Below, one piece after another: positions 48,500 to 60,257 of a stretch of 64,000 nucleotides of DNA (its first letter is position 1; every line of letters begins with the position of its first letter). The stretch is from Panagrolaimus kolymaensis (Eukaryota; Nematoda; Chromadorea; Rhabditida; Panagrolaimidae), in NCBI GenBank assembly GCA_028622995.1, contig JAJQJQ010000056.1:1178001-1242000 (forward strand), written 5' to 3'. The notes below the pieces were generated by a model. That model saw nothing but the letters and a program-made list of their open reading frames with translations. It did no database searches and was not told the DNA's origin. The position numbers and the translations under genes are program-made.

Positions 48500-49970
48500 T
48501 TTATGCAAATTATCAACGTTGAAAGCAATTATGGCTTCAAGTAAGTTTTTAGTTTATTGCTACAGTAATCTTCCCTTTGTTGTCAAAGAAATTTTACAAT
48601 AATCTCATTCCAATTTTTGGCCAACCAGATATTACCCAAAAATTTGTTTAAGCATTTTTAACTTATAAATCTTTAAATCAATGGCGGTTTTTCTCCATTT
48701 TTGGGTGGATGCTTTGGAATAATTTTTATAGTTGCCTTGGTTTTATTTTTAATATGGAGTCAAAAAATCATGGAAAATTAGTTGAAAAATCCGAATCATT
48801 AGTCATAGTTTAATGGTTTAGCTTTTACCAAAAACTCACAAACCACAAATTTCAGAACCATTCCAGAAGCTTATGTCTTTATTGCAAAAAAGCCAAAGAA
48901 TTGATGGAATAGTCATCGAAGTTGATTTCAATATAGTAGTTAGAAATGGATCTCAAGCAGTAGTCTATGAAGGCTTAATTACAACTATATCCCCAATTGC
49001 GAGCTTTTATCCCCGATTAGAAACACGAAATTATTAAAATTGTAAAGTTGCAATAAAAATAAGAAATAATTTTAGTAAAAAAATGAATTTGATTAAATTT
49101 TCGTGAAGTTGAAGCCGCTATTAAAATTGGATGGCATCAACATATTTGTGTTTGCTTGGATGGAGTGGAAAGAGGAAACGACGACGAATATTAAATAATA
49201 TTTATTAACACGTAGCAACTGGCTAAACAACAAGACACGAACAACAATTAACTAAAACCCTTGCAATCATACAAAGCAATCGACTGAACAAGAGAGAACA
49301 CTTTCCCGCTAAAACCAATATATTCAAGCAAAATGGAGTCTTTCATCGTTAAAGTGTAAATCAATCCATGCCTATTCTTGTTTATGAATTAATTGAAGGC
49401 AAAAATCTTCTTTCATGGATTCATTCATATGAATTGAAACAAAACCCTGTAAAAGCTGCAACACCAATACTTTTGCAAAATGCAGATGGAATGGAACATG
49501 TGCATCGCTTTGGAATTTTATATAAAGATTTATTTAGATGCTCGTAGTAATCTTTGAGCTCAAAGATTTGAAGCTAAAATAACTGAATTTTTTTCATCTT
49601 GTAATGAAACCTTCACCTATGAAGTCCCCATTCAACAACGTCTTCCATTTCGATGGATGGCGCCTGAAACCCTTAGAAATCGATTATTTTCTTGAATTTT
49701 TAGCTTGTAAAGTGTTTATAATCATAGAGAAATTCCATATGGAATGTAGATGGAAATGATATTTTTGAATTTTTATCCAACGAAAATCGATTGCATTTAC
49801 CCAAAGAAATATCGGATGGTGGGAAGAGATTATTATCAAAATGTTGGAGTGAAAACAAGGATGAGAAACCTACATTCAAAATAATTAGAATCCTAATTGG
49901 TGCCTTTCTTGAAACTCATACTTTAAATTATGGATATCTTTCTTGTGAATATAACGAAAATTAAACAATT
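48500..49970 (+). pseudogene. Receptor-type tyrosine kinase pseudogene
   Basis: Plus-strand fragments appear in the right order but in shifting frames. They are a TM segment (GGCFGIIFIVALVLFLIWSQ, ~48690-48770), a Gly-loop-like RNGSQAVVYEG (~48950), an alpha-C region REVEAAIKIGWHQHICVCL, ILVYELIEGKNLLSWI (~49380), a broken catalytic loop (YKDL/LDAR, ~49530), LPFRWMAPETLRNRL (~49640) and CWSENKDEKPTF (~49850). FRWMAPE and CW...RP/KPTF mark tyrosine kinases. Stops, frameshifts and an insertion at about 49180-49350 show it is dead. It lies next to, but is not closely related to, the kinase on the opposite strand. Confidence 0.85.
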
Positions 49971-50139
49971 TTTGTAAAATAAAAATTCACAACATACTGA
50001 TATATGAAAAACGTTTATAATATTTAAAAAAAGAAAAAAACAAAATAAGTATCAAGCTAAACAATAAAAAACTTTTCAAAAATAAATAAAGAATTAATAC
50101 AACCATAAATAAAAACTTCACTGTTCGCCTGATTATTAT

Positions 50140-50960
50140 TAAATAAGGCGGCGAGTTTTCACGATTAAAAAATAAGTTTAAAGTTAAATCAAGACAACAT
50201 GAAGCTCTTTCTGAAGCCCATGTAAGCCGATGGAATATTCTTGGTTTGGATGTTACGGTAACACATCTCTTTGATACATTTTTTATGAAAAAGTTATTAC
50301 AGAAATATGTTATTCAAGTGTTGGGAAATTGGAAACAAAATCCATTTGATGTTCAAACAAATAATTGTGAACTTTATCTTGAATTGAAGCGGAATGCAGC
50401 TTATTATGTCACGGAAATGTTGATACCCGCTTTAGTTAATACTCTTTTAACTTTGAGTGCAGTGGTATTCCAACTTTCAACGATTCAACCTTTACTTTAG
50501 GTGTTTTCGGTGGTTTCACAAATTTTGTTTCTTATTCTTATCAATTCACGATTGCCGGATTTTAGTTCATCAACACCTACCATATTTGTAATTTTTCTTC
50601 ATTTAAAGTTTTAAAATACCGAAAGCTTTTCAGTTAAATATGCTGGATTTAATCTTTTTACAACTGCACTTTTTTTCCTTTTATCATTAGTTTTTTGAAA
50701 AATGGCTCATTCCACTTAAATTCTGCCACCGCCCCATTTTATGACTACCATGCTTGGCTACGTTGATAATGTTTTGCCATTTTTCAGGCGATGATAACGA
50801 TGAAGCTAAATCTCCTGAAGAAGCTTCTCAACGAGGTCCATACGCTCATGTTGCAATTACCCTTAATAATTTATTATTTGCTTTTTGCTTTCTAGTCTAT
50901 ATTATTGCAATCGCTTTTTCATTTTTACTTTATGATTTTTTTTTTGCTTTTTAAAAAACG
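50140..50960 (+). pseudogene. Cys-loop ligand-gated ion channel pseudogene
   Basis: The end of an extracellular domain leads into TM1 (NNCELYLELKRNAAYYVTEM, then LIPALVNTLLTLS), TM2-like (VFSVVSQILFLILINSRLPD, ~50500), TM3-like (YAGFNLFTTALFFLLSLVF, ~50640), the loop PPPHFMTTMLGYVDN, and TM4 (LNNLLFAFCFLVYIIAIAFS, ~50860-50930). This is the order of nicotinic/GABA-type pentameric channels of nematodes. In-frame stops occur after TM1, after TM3 and before PPPH, and most of the ligand-binding domain is missing. Confidence 0.82.
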
Positions 50961-51098
50961 TGTTTCCATCTTTTTGTTGTACATAATATTTAAATAAAAT
51001 ACAATTGAGATGCTACTAATTTATTTTATTGTAAAAAAATATAAGTTAAAAAATTCAGCGTTATAAAATAAAATAATAATAAAAACAATAACCTTTCC

Positions 51099-51337
51099 AT
51101 ACGTGGGCAAGGTGGTGTGTCCAGGTTTTTTTGCTAGCGGTACCCCTAATTTTCCAAAGAGTCTCCCCTCTGTGATACTTTTTGGCTAGCAAAAAAAAAA
51201 GCGGTACCCTCTAGATTCTGAATTTTTTTTCCTTGGTATCCCCTGTGGATTTTTTTCATTTTCTAGAAAAGCTCTGCGGTACCCCGGTACCCCAGGGTGT
51301 GTCAAAACACACCCTAACACACCCTGTGCCCATGTAT
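51099..51337. repeat. GGTACCCC-rich foldback repeat
   Basis: About 240 bp, GC-richer than its flanks. The ends are imperfect inverses: GTGGGCAAGGTGGTGTGT on the left against the complement of CACACCCTGTGCCCAT on the right. Inside, GCGGTACCCC-like units recur at least four times (about 51140, 51213, 51275, 51286). It is probably a small non-autonomous element; family not recognised. Confidence 0.6.
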
Positions 51338-51436
51338 GAACCTTTCTATGAAATTTTCCAAATTTTTTAAAATGAAATAAAACTATTACAAATGCTACTT
51401 TTCCTTCATTATTACAAAAAAAATCTATTCTTCCAT

Positions 51437-51556
51437 TTAAAAAACCCCACCCATTTCTTTTGGAATTGGAAGGCCCAGGATGTTAAGAACTGTTGGAGCA
51501 ACATAACGTAAAGCTGGAACACGATGATGGGTGATGATTTTTTGAAAATGTGCGAT
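51437..51556 (-). pseudogene. Orphan C-terminal exon of an alkaline-phosphatase-superfamily enzyme
   Basis: An open minus-strand exon of 40 codons behind a CATTTAG acceptor ends VAPTVLNILGLPIPKEMGG + 2 residues + stop. APTVLxLLGLPxPxEM is the C-terminal signature shared by phosphoglycerate mutase (cofactor-independent), ENPP and sulfatase-type enzymes. No upstream exon was found; the sequence beyond 51556 is the dispersed repeat (copy 2). This is probably a gene cut off by that repeat or by a rearrangement. Confidence 0.45.
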
Positions 51557-51705
51557 CTAAATGTCTTGTTTTTCCTTTTTTTGCTTATTTATTAATTCAT
51601 ATTTTTAGCAGATACATACTATTTTAACTGCCATAAATTATTGTTTCAAAAAATAACTGTAAGCCTTTTTTATGTTTTGAATAAAGCTTTTTTTATTTCC
51701 ATAAA
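51556..51705. repeat. Dispersed repeat, copy 2
   Basis: Imperfect match to 41088-41220 over about 140 bp, in the same orientation. It begins where the orphan exon at 51437-51556 ends and lies just upstream of the SAM carrier gene. Confidence 0.7.
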
Positions 51706-51869
51706 AGCAGCAAAAAAAGTTTTGCAGCGAAAGTTTTTACATTGAAATCAACGATTGCAAAGGCAAACTTTCACTTTCTTCATTTTTAGCTAACATTGAA
51801 ACCTAAACTTCTTCAAAATCATTGCCTTTGATTTCAATTCAAATATTCAAGAATATTATTAATGCATGA

Positions 51870-52766
51870 ATGGATAGCAGCTATGTGGACATAGGCAGAT
51901 GGCTAACTTGTGGCGCAGTGGCTGGACTTTCTGTGGATCTCAGCCTTTATCCAATTGATACTATCAAAACAAGATTGCAAAGTTCTCAAGGTTTCATCAA
52001 AGCTGGTGGTTTCAAAAATGTTTATCATGGTATGGGATCCGTTGCTATTGGTTCAGCTCCTGGTGCAGCTTTATTCTTTACAACTTATTATGCTGGTAAA
52101 AATGTTATTACTACCGATTGTGAGTTGCTTCAAACTTTATTTTATATATATTTACTATGATACGATTTTAGCTCCATGGGGCGATGCTGTTCGTGCAAGT
52201 TTTGCTGAAATGGTTGCATGTTTAGTTCGTGTTCCTACAGAAGTTATCAAACAAAGAGCTCAAGCTGGTTCAACACATTCACTTTCAAATATAGCTAAAA
52301 ATATTTACAAAGTCAATGGTCTTTCTGGTTTTTATCGTGGATATGGCACAACTATAACAAGAGAAATCCCTTTCTCGTTCATTGAACTTCCTCTTTGGGA
52401 ATATTTGAAGAAAAGAATTGCTGCTTCTAATGCAAGTTTTTACTTATATTTTATCATAATTTGTTTTCATGCTTTCAGGGAAGAGATAAACCAACACCTT
52501 TTGAATCTGCTGTCTGTGGAAGTATTGCTGGATCATTTTCTGCTGCAGTTACGACTCCATTTGATGTTGTAAAAACCAGAGTAATGCTGTTTGAAGGAGC
52601 TAAATCGCCATCAATTCTTGGAACATTTGCAAGTATATATAAAAATGAAGGCATCGCAACTTTCTTCAATGGAATTGTTCCAAGAACGCTATGGATGGGA
52701 ATTGGCGGATATGTGTTCTTTTTCGCTTATGAATTCTCGCTGCAAACAACTCACAAGTTCTTTTGA
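51870..52766 (+). CDS. Mitochondrial S-adenosylmethionine carrier (SLC25A26 type)
   Basis: Imports SAM into the mitochondrial matrix in exchange for S-adenosylhomocysteine. Exons 51870-52119, 52172-52431 and 52479-52766 give 265 aa, the family length. Three carrier repeats show the signature PxD/ExxKx[23 protein letters not shown] and [11 protein letters not shown]. PTEVxKQRAQ and the first-repeat [13 protein letters not shown] are typical of SAMC. The second intron has a GC-AG border: donor GCAAGT at 52432 keeps the frame into [10 protein letters not shown], while the nearby GT would bring an early stop. It is followed by the convergent trehalase gene. Confidence 0.93.
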
Positions 52767-53080
52767 TTATTGTTGATTGTTAAATTTTAGGTAATAAATG
52801 ATGTAGTTTTAAAACTTTCTTGTTTCAACATACTTTTCTGTTACTATGTCTTGTATACAAATTTTACTTGCTGCAGAGAGATAGTTTTAAATGTTTTATT
52901 TGCACGAAATGATGGATGACTAAAACCTGCAATTTATCACGTACAAAACTGCCGGAAGAGACATACAATTAATTAGAGAAACATTATGTCAAAAGAAGTC
53001 AGCAATGCACCCGTTGTTTTGCACGCATTTCTATGATAAAAGCTCAAATATGGAAAACTAAATTATGTCACAACTTCATT
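52767..53080. other. Convergent 3' spacer
   Basis: About 300 bp between the SAM carrier and trehalase stops. It holds both 3' UTRs and nothing else recognisable. Confidence 0.6.
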
Positions 53081-55823
53081 TTATGCTTTTGTTGAAATTG
53101 GTGGAGGGAAATAATCGAAGCCATCTTGGGGTAAAGGTTTATTTGGTGGAAGTTCTTCTGCTGGCGGAGGACAACATTCACAATCTGGTGTTGCTGCAGG
53201 TTGGGGTTCTTCCCATCGAAGTTCTTTACCATAAGTCATGAGTAAATCCAAAATAACGCCATTTGTCCATCCAAACCCTTCTTGAAGTTCATATTCACCA
53301 CCACCTCCTGAACTTTTATTGCATTGTGTGGCAACATTATATTTTTCAAACATTCTTCCACCACTGTAAAGCCACATGAAATAATTTTTTCTTATCCATT
53401 TTTCAGCTATTATTTTTGCAATATCATTTAATCCTACTTTTCTTAACCCTTGAATAATTACCCAAGTTGTTGGAGCCCATGCATTTGGAAAATCCCATTG
53501 TTGGCCGGAAGCAACTAATGAAGTTGGAATACCTCCTGGAAAAGTTAAAACTCCAGCTTTTTCAAGATATGTGCTTATTTTTTGTGGATCGAAATCTTCA
53601 TGAACACATTCAGCAAAAAGTGGGAAGAAGTTGGTATCGAAATAAGTGCTAGCATGTTTATTCGATGCTAAATCATAATCAAACCAACAACCCATTTCTT
53701 CATTCCAAAATATTTGGTGGATGGCTTTTCTCATAAGTGTAAATTGCTCATGACTTTTTGATGCAGCTTCAGGCATTCCAAGAAGATTATAAAATTTTGC
53801 AAAAGTTCTTAAATTGCCGCAAATAATGGAATTAAGATCGATGGGCAATATTGAACTTGTTCGAGTTGAACCCATTTTACCTGCTTGCGGTCCATCAGTA
53901 GTGAACCAGCGGGCACTAAAATCTCTTCCACTTTCTGCTGCAGCCATAATATCTCCCCAAAGACGAAGCTTTTCAGGTGCATCATGGATATATTCAGCAC
54001 ATTCGACATCTTCTCGATAACTTTCAGGTCGTGGACCACCTGCTACAACGTGATAACGGAAAAGATGGGCCTTCCAATCATCTTTATGAATCCTGCGATT
54101 ATTTGTAAAAAATTCCATTTCTTTTTCTAACCATGTCATGGAACGTCGAACAAATTCCAAATCTCCCGTTTGTTTATAATATGCATCCACACACCATGTT
54201 AATAATGGAGGTTGCGATCGATTTAAATAATATATTCGATTTCCATTTGGTACATAGCCATAATTTTCTATTAAATGTCCCATATTTTCAATCATTCCTC
54301 GAACAGTTGAAAACATTTCAGATGCAAGTAAGCCTTTGATGGTAAAGAATGAATCCCAATAATACATTTCTCTAAATCGACCACCAGGAACGATAAATGG
54401 ATTTGGCACAGGTAAGAGAGAATATTGTTGCGGATTGGATTGAACTTTTTCTGAAACTCTTCGACACAAAGTTGGCCATTTTTTATGTAAATCTTGAGCC
54501 CAAAGTCTATACGTTTCATCTTCAATGGTTGTAAATGATTTTATCTAAAATAAACTTTTTTTAATAGGTGTGCTTATTAATCTAAATCAACCAACTTCAA
54601 GTTTATAATCTAATGGTTGAAAATCTTCTAATTCTCCACCAGGTTGCTCAAAGTGATCTTGGATGAATAAATTTAATGCCACTGGATCAACTTGGCCATT
54701 TTTTGATTCATGAATACAAACATTCCAATCTTTTAATGTTGTTTCTAAAAATAAATTTATTGTTTTGTTTTTGCTTTCTGTTACTTTTGATCCTAACAAA
54801 ATTATTAGAAAAATTATTTTTGCACTTTAGATAAAAGCTGCTTTATAAATTTCATAGGCTTTGAAAAGAAACAAAGTACAGCAAAGATCAATAAAAAAAG
54901 GAATAAACAAGGGATGGGAAAGAAAGAGATAGTACAAAACGAGTGCAATCGAATTAAATTGCTGACGCAACTTTTCCTTTGATGGACTGGAAAGAAACCT
55001 GATAAGCAAGCACCTAAGCTGCTTGCACCGGAAATAAAGAGCTTTTTTTGAATCACACTTTTTTTCATCGTTAATTTATTCCTAAATTTTTTTGGTACTC
55101 ACCTGCATCAGTTTTTAATGGCATATCAACGAAATGTTTACAATCAACAAAAAGTCGTGAAGTTTGAACGGCAGCTAGCAAAGTTCCATGACAATATATT
55201 TCATTTCTCATGGCATTTAATTTACCCTGTCTGATCAATGCAGGATCCTCTTCGAGTGGGTCTTTAACAGGTTCAATCGGGGCTGTAGCTGTATGAAGCG
55301 ATCTAACAGCTAAAAAAAGAAAGAAAATTAGAAAAAACTTCTCGCAAAAAAGGCAAAAACTTGGTTAAAAAAACTAACAAATAAATGAAGTTGAATTTCC
55401 AGAAGGGCAATAATGTCGATATGAACGAGCCCATTTAAAAATTTCTGAAGGATTTGAAAGTGCAATTAAATTTGTTGTTATTGAATTTTCAATACTGATC
55501 CCTCTTGAATTTGGTTCTCCTACTTTTCTAAATGTCAAAGATGGCGTTGCTTCAGTACTTTTATGTTTTCGTGGCTTCGGAGATGGAACATTTTCGCTTT
55601 TATTATTTACCATCATCATATTTTGGTGGAGCAGTAAAGGTTGTTGCTGATCCAAAGCAGCTAAACTTGTGCTTGGTGCTTGAATTTTAGGTTCATTCTG
55701 CTTTTCTTGGGTAAAAGAAATTGATGAAATAATTCCAGGATATTTAGTTCTAATGCGATCTACGGTTTGAGATCTCCTATTAATTAAATGCTGCACACAT
55801 CGTGGATTGATTTGTCTAACCAT
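53081..55823 (-). CDS. Trehalase (GH37)
   Basis: Hydrolyses trehalose to two glucose units. Exons 55823-55379, 55309-55103, 54792-54596 and 54544-53081 give 770 aa. The GH37 body shows signature 1 PGGRFREMYYWDSFFT and signature 2 QWDFPNAWAP, plus ESGRDFSARWF, containing the presumed catalytic Asp (usual form ESGWDFSSRW, so Trp is replaced by Arg), and GGGGEYELQEGFGWTNGV. The first exon encodes a ~150-aa Ser/Pro-rich extension with no clear signal peptide (MVRQINPRCVQHL), so a cytosolic or tail-anchored form is possible. The C-terminal tail is Pro-rich with CECCPPP. Nematodes usually have several trehalase genes. Confidence 0.95.
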
Positions 55824-57607
55824 TTAAATAAAAATTTGAGACAGAGAAAGTCTAAAAAATAATAAAGGTAAAAAGGGGACACTAAAAATGCAAGTACTTA
55901 GATTATGAAATACCCGACGCGTCAACAACACAAACAAACAGGAAGAAATATGTTTCAAAAAAAAATATAGCCATAAACAAATTGTTTTTTCTTTTCTTAG
56001 ACAAAACAAAAAATCGTTGAATTTCATAAAATCTTCAAAACATTGATTTTTTTGAGTAAACAAATAAACTCAAATACTTTTTTTTAACGAAAAAAGGTTT
56101 TGAAAAAAAACTTTGTACTTCGAACTTAAAATTTTAGAAAAATTTATTCCACTTTAAGTTCACTTTTATTATCAAAAACATATATTTTTCCTTCCGCAAA
56201 CTTAATTTTCTCACTGAATTATGGAAAGATAAAATTATTTTGGAATTTAAACTTAAAAATCGAATGATGCAAAAATATAAATATGGACAAAAATGAGGTT
56301 ATTCAAAAGGCTTTTGATTTTCACGTGTACTTTTTTGTGTTTGTTAGGGCAGTTAGTTTGGAAATAAAAATGAGAAAAAAAGTAAGAGACGGGCAGTGCT
56401 GACGTGAGAAAAAATAAAATGAGTAGAATGGCCAGCCAGCTTCCGTACAAAGTTCTTTTTCTGGTTTAAAGGTTTAAAAATATCTAACAGTCGCTTGAAT
56501 TATTCAAAAAAATTAGAAAGATAAAAATTTACATGTGTAAACAAGAAATAGTCTCGCAAAAAAATTATCGACCAACCTTTTAAACAAGAAAATCAATTTA
56601 TTTTAAAAGGAAGAAAATGAAGAAAGAAAAAGACACGGTGATCGAATTTTATTTTTTCAAAAAGAAAATGGCACATTGTCGTGGCCTATATGCATAACCC
56701 ACACGCTGAATAACAACGTGACAGATGATTGGAAAGTTCAAGAAACACCTGTTTGTCTAGGCACCATAAGGTTGGGATGACGCGATAAAAGCCAGCCAAT
56801 TCCTTTAAAAAGTAACATACGTGACTAAAATGAAAAATAAAGGATTCCACCACGTGGTTATTTGCGGAGACAAAATATTTTTGATCGTGTCTTATTTCTA
56901 ATTAAAGATCAAAAGAAAATTAACCAAGAAAAATATTTGCGGAGACAATAGATAAAACTTTAAACCAAAAGTTTTTCTTCAACTAAACAAAAAAAACTCA
57001 GATGCAATGCAGTCAAAGTCATTAAATACTCGAGACTTTAGAAAGAAGAAAAACGAGAGGAGACAACTTTGAAATTTCAAAAAAAAAATAGTGGTATTGA
57101 ACGAAAGAGTCGGTCAACAATCAAAAAAAATGACGTAAGCAAAAAGAAAATCAAAATCATGTCAAATATTGATATTTTTTATTAAAGGAAATAGATAGAT
57201 AAAGATATTCGATATTCAAAATAATTGCAAAAACTAAGGTTAATTTTTTGCCTCGAAGTAAATTGGAAAAATATTATTCTTGTTAGCCCTAATTGTGATC
57301 CCTTTAGACAAGTAAGATGGGAACTGAGCTAGTAAAAAAAGAATCGTTTAAATTTATATTTAAAATCAAAAAATACAAACATTTGTTTTAACAAAAAAGT
57401 TCAGAAACTGCTGAACTTTGAAATAAAAATAAATCGAATTTCTCAATTTCTTTATTTTCAGCCAGCTGCAGCTGCTCAAAGTCCAATAATATTCTCAAAG
57501 CGAAAATTTCTTTTGGCCATTTTCTGAGCCACGTTTGTTTGTGTTTTCTCTGTTTTTTGCTGCTTCAACTTTATCTTTGGCTTTCAAAATTATCACCATT
57601 AGAAGCA
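55824..57607. other. Divergent upstream region of trehalase and mL55
   Basis: About 1.8 kb of AT-rich sequence between divergent starts. It must include both promoters. An acceptor-like TTTATTTTCAG (ending ~57461) and ATTAG directly before AAGCAATG (57608) may be splice or trans-splice sites of the mL55 mRNA. No gene was found. Confidence 0.55.
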
Positions 57608-58022
57608 ATGAATTCACTTTTTCAACGTCTAAATCTTGGTCAACCATATTTTCAAGCATGCTTTTCGACATCTGCAGGTAAGGGTTTATGATCTTGAATT
57701 TATAGCTTAATAATTCTTGCTTATTTTAGTAACCTGTAATGCTTATCGTTCTTCTCTTGGAAAAGTTGGACGTGAAAAATTTATTAAAATGTATCAAACA
57801 ATTATTATGCGACCTGATGGCTCAACTATTTATGCTCGTACTTTAGAACCTCGACATTTTGTTCAATTTCCTGTTAATATAGCTACATTAAGTGATGATG
57901 AACGTCGACAACGTTTAGCAGCAAGAAAACCTAAAGCTAAGAAAATTCAACAAGAAATCATTGATGATAATTTTGATCTCAACACTTATACTTCAATGTT
58001 TAACAAGAAAAAATCGAAATAA
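57608..58022 (+). CDS. mrpl-55: Mitochondrial ribosomal protein mL55
   Basis: Metazoan-specific protein of the mitochondrial large ribosomal subunit. Exons 57608-57677 and 57730-58022 give 120 aa. A short presequence (MNSLFQRLNLGQPYFQACFS) is followed by the mL55 core: RSSLGKVGREKF, YQTIIMRPDGSTIYARTLEP (family: LLVRPDGSTIxxRxxEPR) and LSDDERRQRLAARKPK (family: LSEEERxARxxKR). The stop is only 178 nt ahead of the DPM1 start, which suggests a shared operon. Confidence 0.9.
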
Positions 58023-58200
58023 TTATATATATAGTGTATTTGTGTTTTTTGTTTGTAGTTATTATAGATGCATATGTTATTTAGGATAAATGGTTTTAAT
58101 ACATTGTGCGTGTTTTTGATGGGTTGCCATTTACGATTTTCATCGTTATTGATACATTTGCTAGTTTTTTTTGTTATTGTGTTCAAACATCTTTTCAGAT
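58023..58200 (+). promoter_or_regulatory. Probable intercistronic region with trans-splice acceptor
   Basis: The 178 nt between the mL55 stop and the DPM1 start end in CTTTTCAG two bases before ATG. There is no room for a normal 5' UTR, and a 3' splice site directly before a start codon is typical of downstream genes in nematode operons (SL2-type trans-splicing). Confidence 0.6.
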
Positions 58201-59091
<891 letters not shown>

Positions 59092-59316
59092 TGCCTTCTA
59101 AGTTATTAAATTTGTATGGGTTTTTATGTTGTTATTTTAACTTTATTTATTTCTTTTGTATTTTGTTTATGTAATAAACTTTTGATTTGCTTTAATAAAA
59201 CTTTTTTGATTTTGTTTATTAATACTATTGACCTTTGTTAAAAGCATAGCATCACCCGTTAATTAATTAAAGTTTGAGCAAAAAATATTTAGGAAATATA
59301 AAACTAAATACTAAAC

Positions 59317-60257
59317 TTATGAAGTTTTGTACCAACTGTTTATAAGTTGTTCATTTTGATCATACCAAGCAATGTAACCACACGTTGCTTGCCCGGTTGC
59401 ATTAAACATTTTTATTTCATCACAACGTTGTCCACCGATAATCGCTGAATCAGTTGCTTTCATTTCGAAATGATTGATTGAACATGTTAATTCTCCACAA
59501 AGTCCAACACTATTGTCATAACGACAATAAGTGTTATAAGCCGTGTTTGCTCCCATCCATCTGCCAGACCATGTGCAATCACTTGGATCGGATCAGAAAA
59601 GGAATTTAGTAGAAAATAAAGGTATTTTAATTATTAATGCTTACTTGCAACAAAACCTTTTAGTGAAATAAGATCCTAAAATGGTGCTACAAGGTTCACC
59701 GAAGCTTGGATCGGGTTTGCAAAGTAAGGATAACCAGAAACTTGAGCATCGGCCATTATGAGGACGAATATAATCATATTCAGAAGGACATGGAAAATTG
59801 CAAAGTGGAGCTGTTCCAAACCATTGGCATCCACCACCCGAAGATTTGGGATGGAAGGTAGTTAAATCAGATACAGCTCTTGCTGTCATACCTAAAAAGT
59901 AATTATTATTTTATAACTTTTATTTTAGCTATAAAAAAATTTACCAATCATTCCTGTAACAACAGCGGTAGCGATGGAACCCATAATAGCTTGACGCTTT
60001 TTTCGAACAACAATTTCTTGCCTTTTTGGAATTTTTTTAGTTTCATTATTAGTAAAATTTTGAAAGAAATGATAATGTTTAGAAAATTTATCTTTCGCAT
60101 ACTCCTCCTGCCGAGTTCTTATCTCATCTTCTCCAGTCCAATTAGTAACTAATGGGTTTTCATTATCAATTAAAATAGCAGGGGATTCAGGAATATTCAA
60201 GCATACTATTGTAATCGCAAATAAAAATAAAATCATTAAAATCAACCTAATAACCAT
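59317..60257 (-). CDS. Secreted Cys-rich protein, nematode-type, unknown function
   Basis: Exons 60257-59945, 59891-59645 and 59581-59317 give 274 aa. The start at 60257 is chosen because it opens a clear signal peptide ([20 protein letters not shown]); upstream in frame there is only a TTG. The mature part has NWT and NFT/NNE glycosylation sites, a dibasic VRKKRQA that could be a processing site, a short hydrophobic stretch, and then a Cys-rich region with about 16 Cys (CQWFGTAPLCNFPCPSEYD; CSSFWLSLLC; RFCCK; CTWSGRW; CRYD; CGELTC; CGYIAWYD). Similar W-G-T-A-P-C frameworks occur in uncharacterised secreted nematode proteins. Function unknown. Confidence 0.82.
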
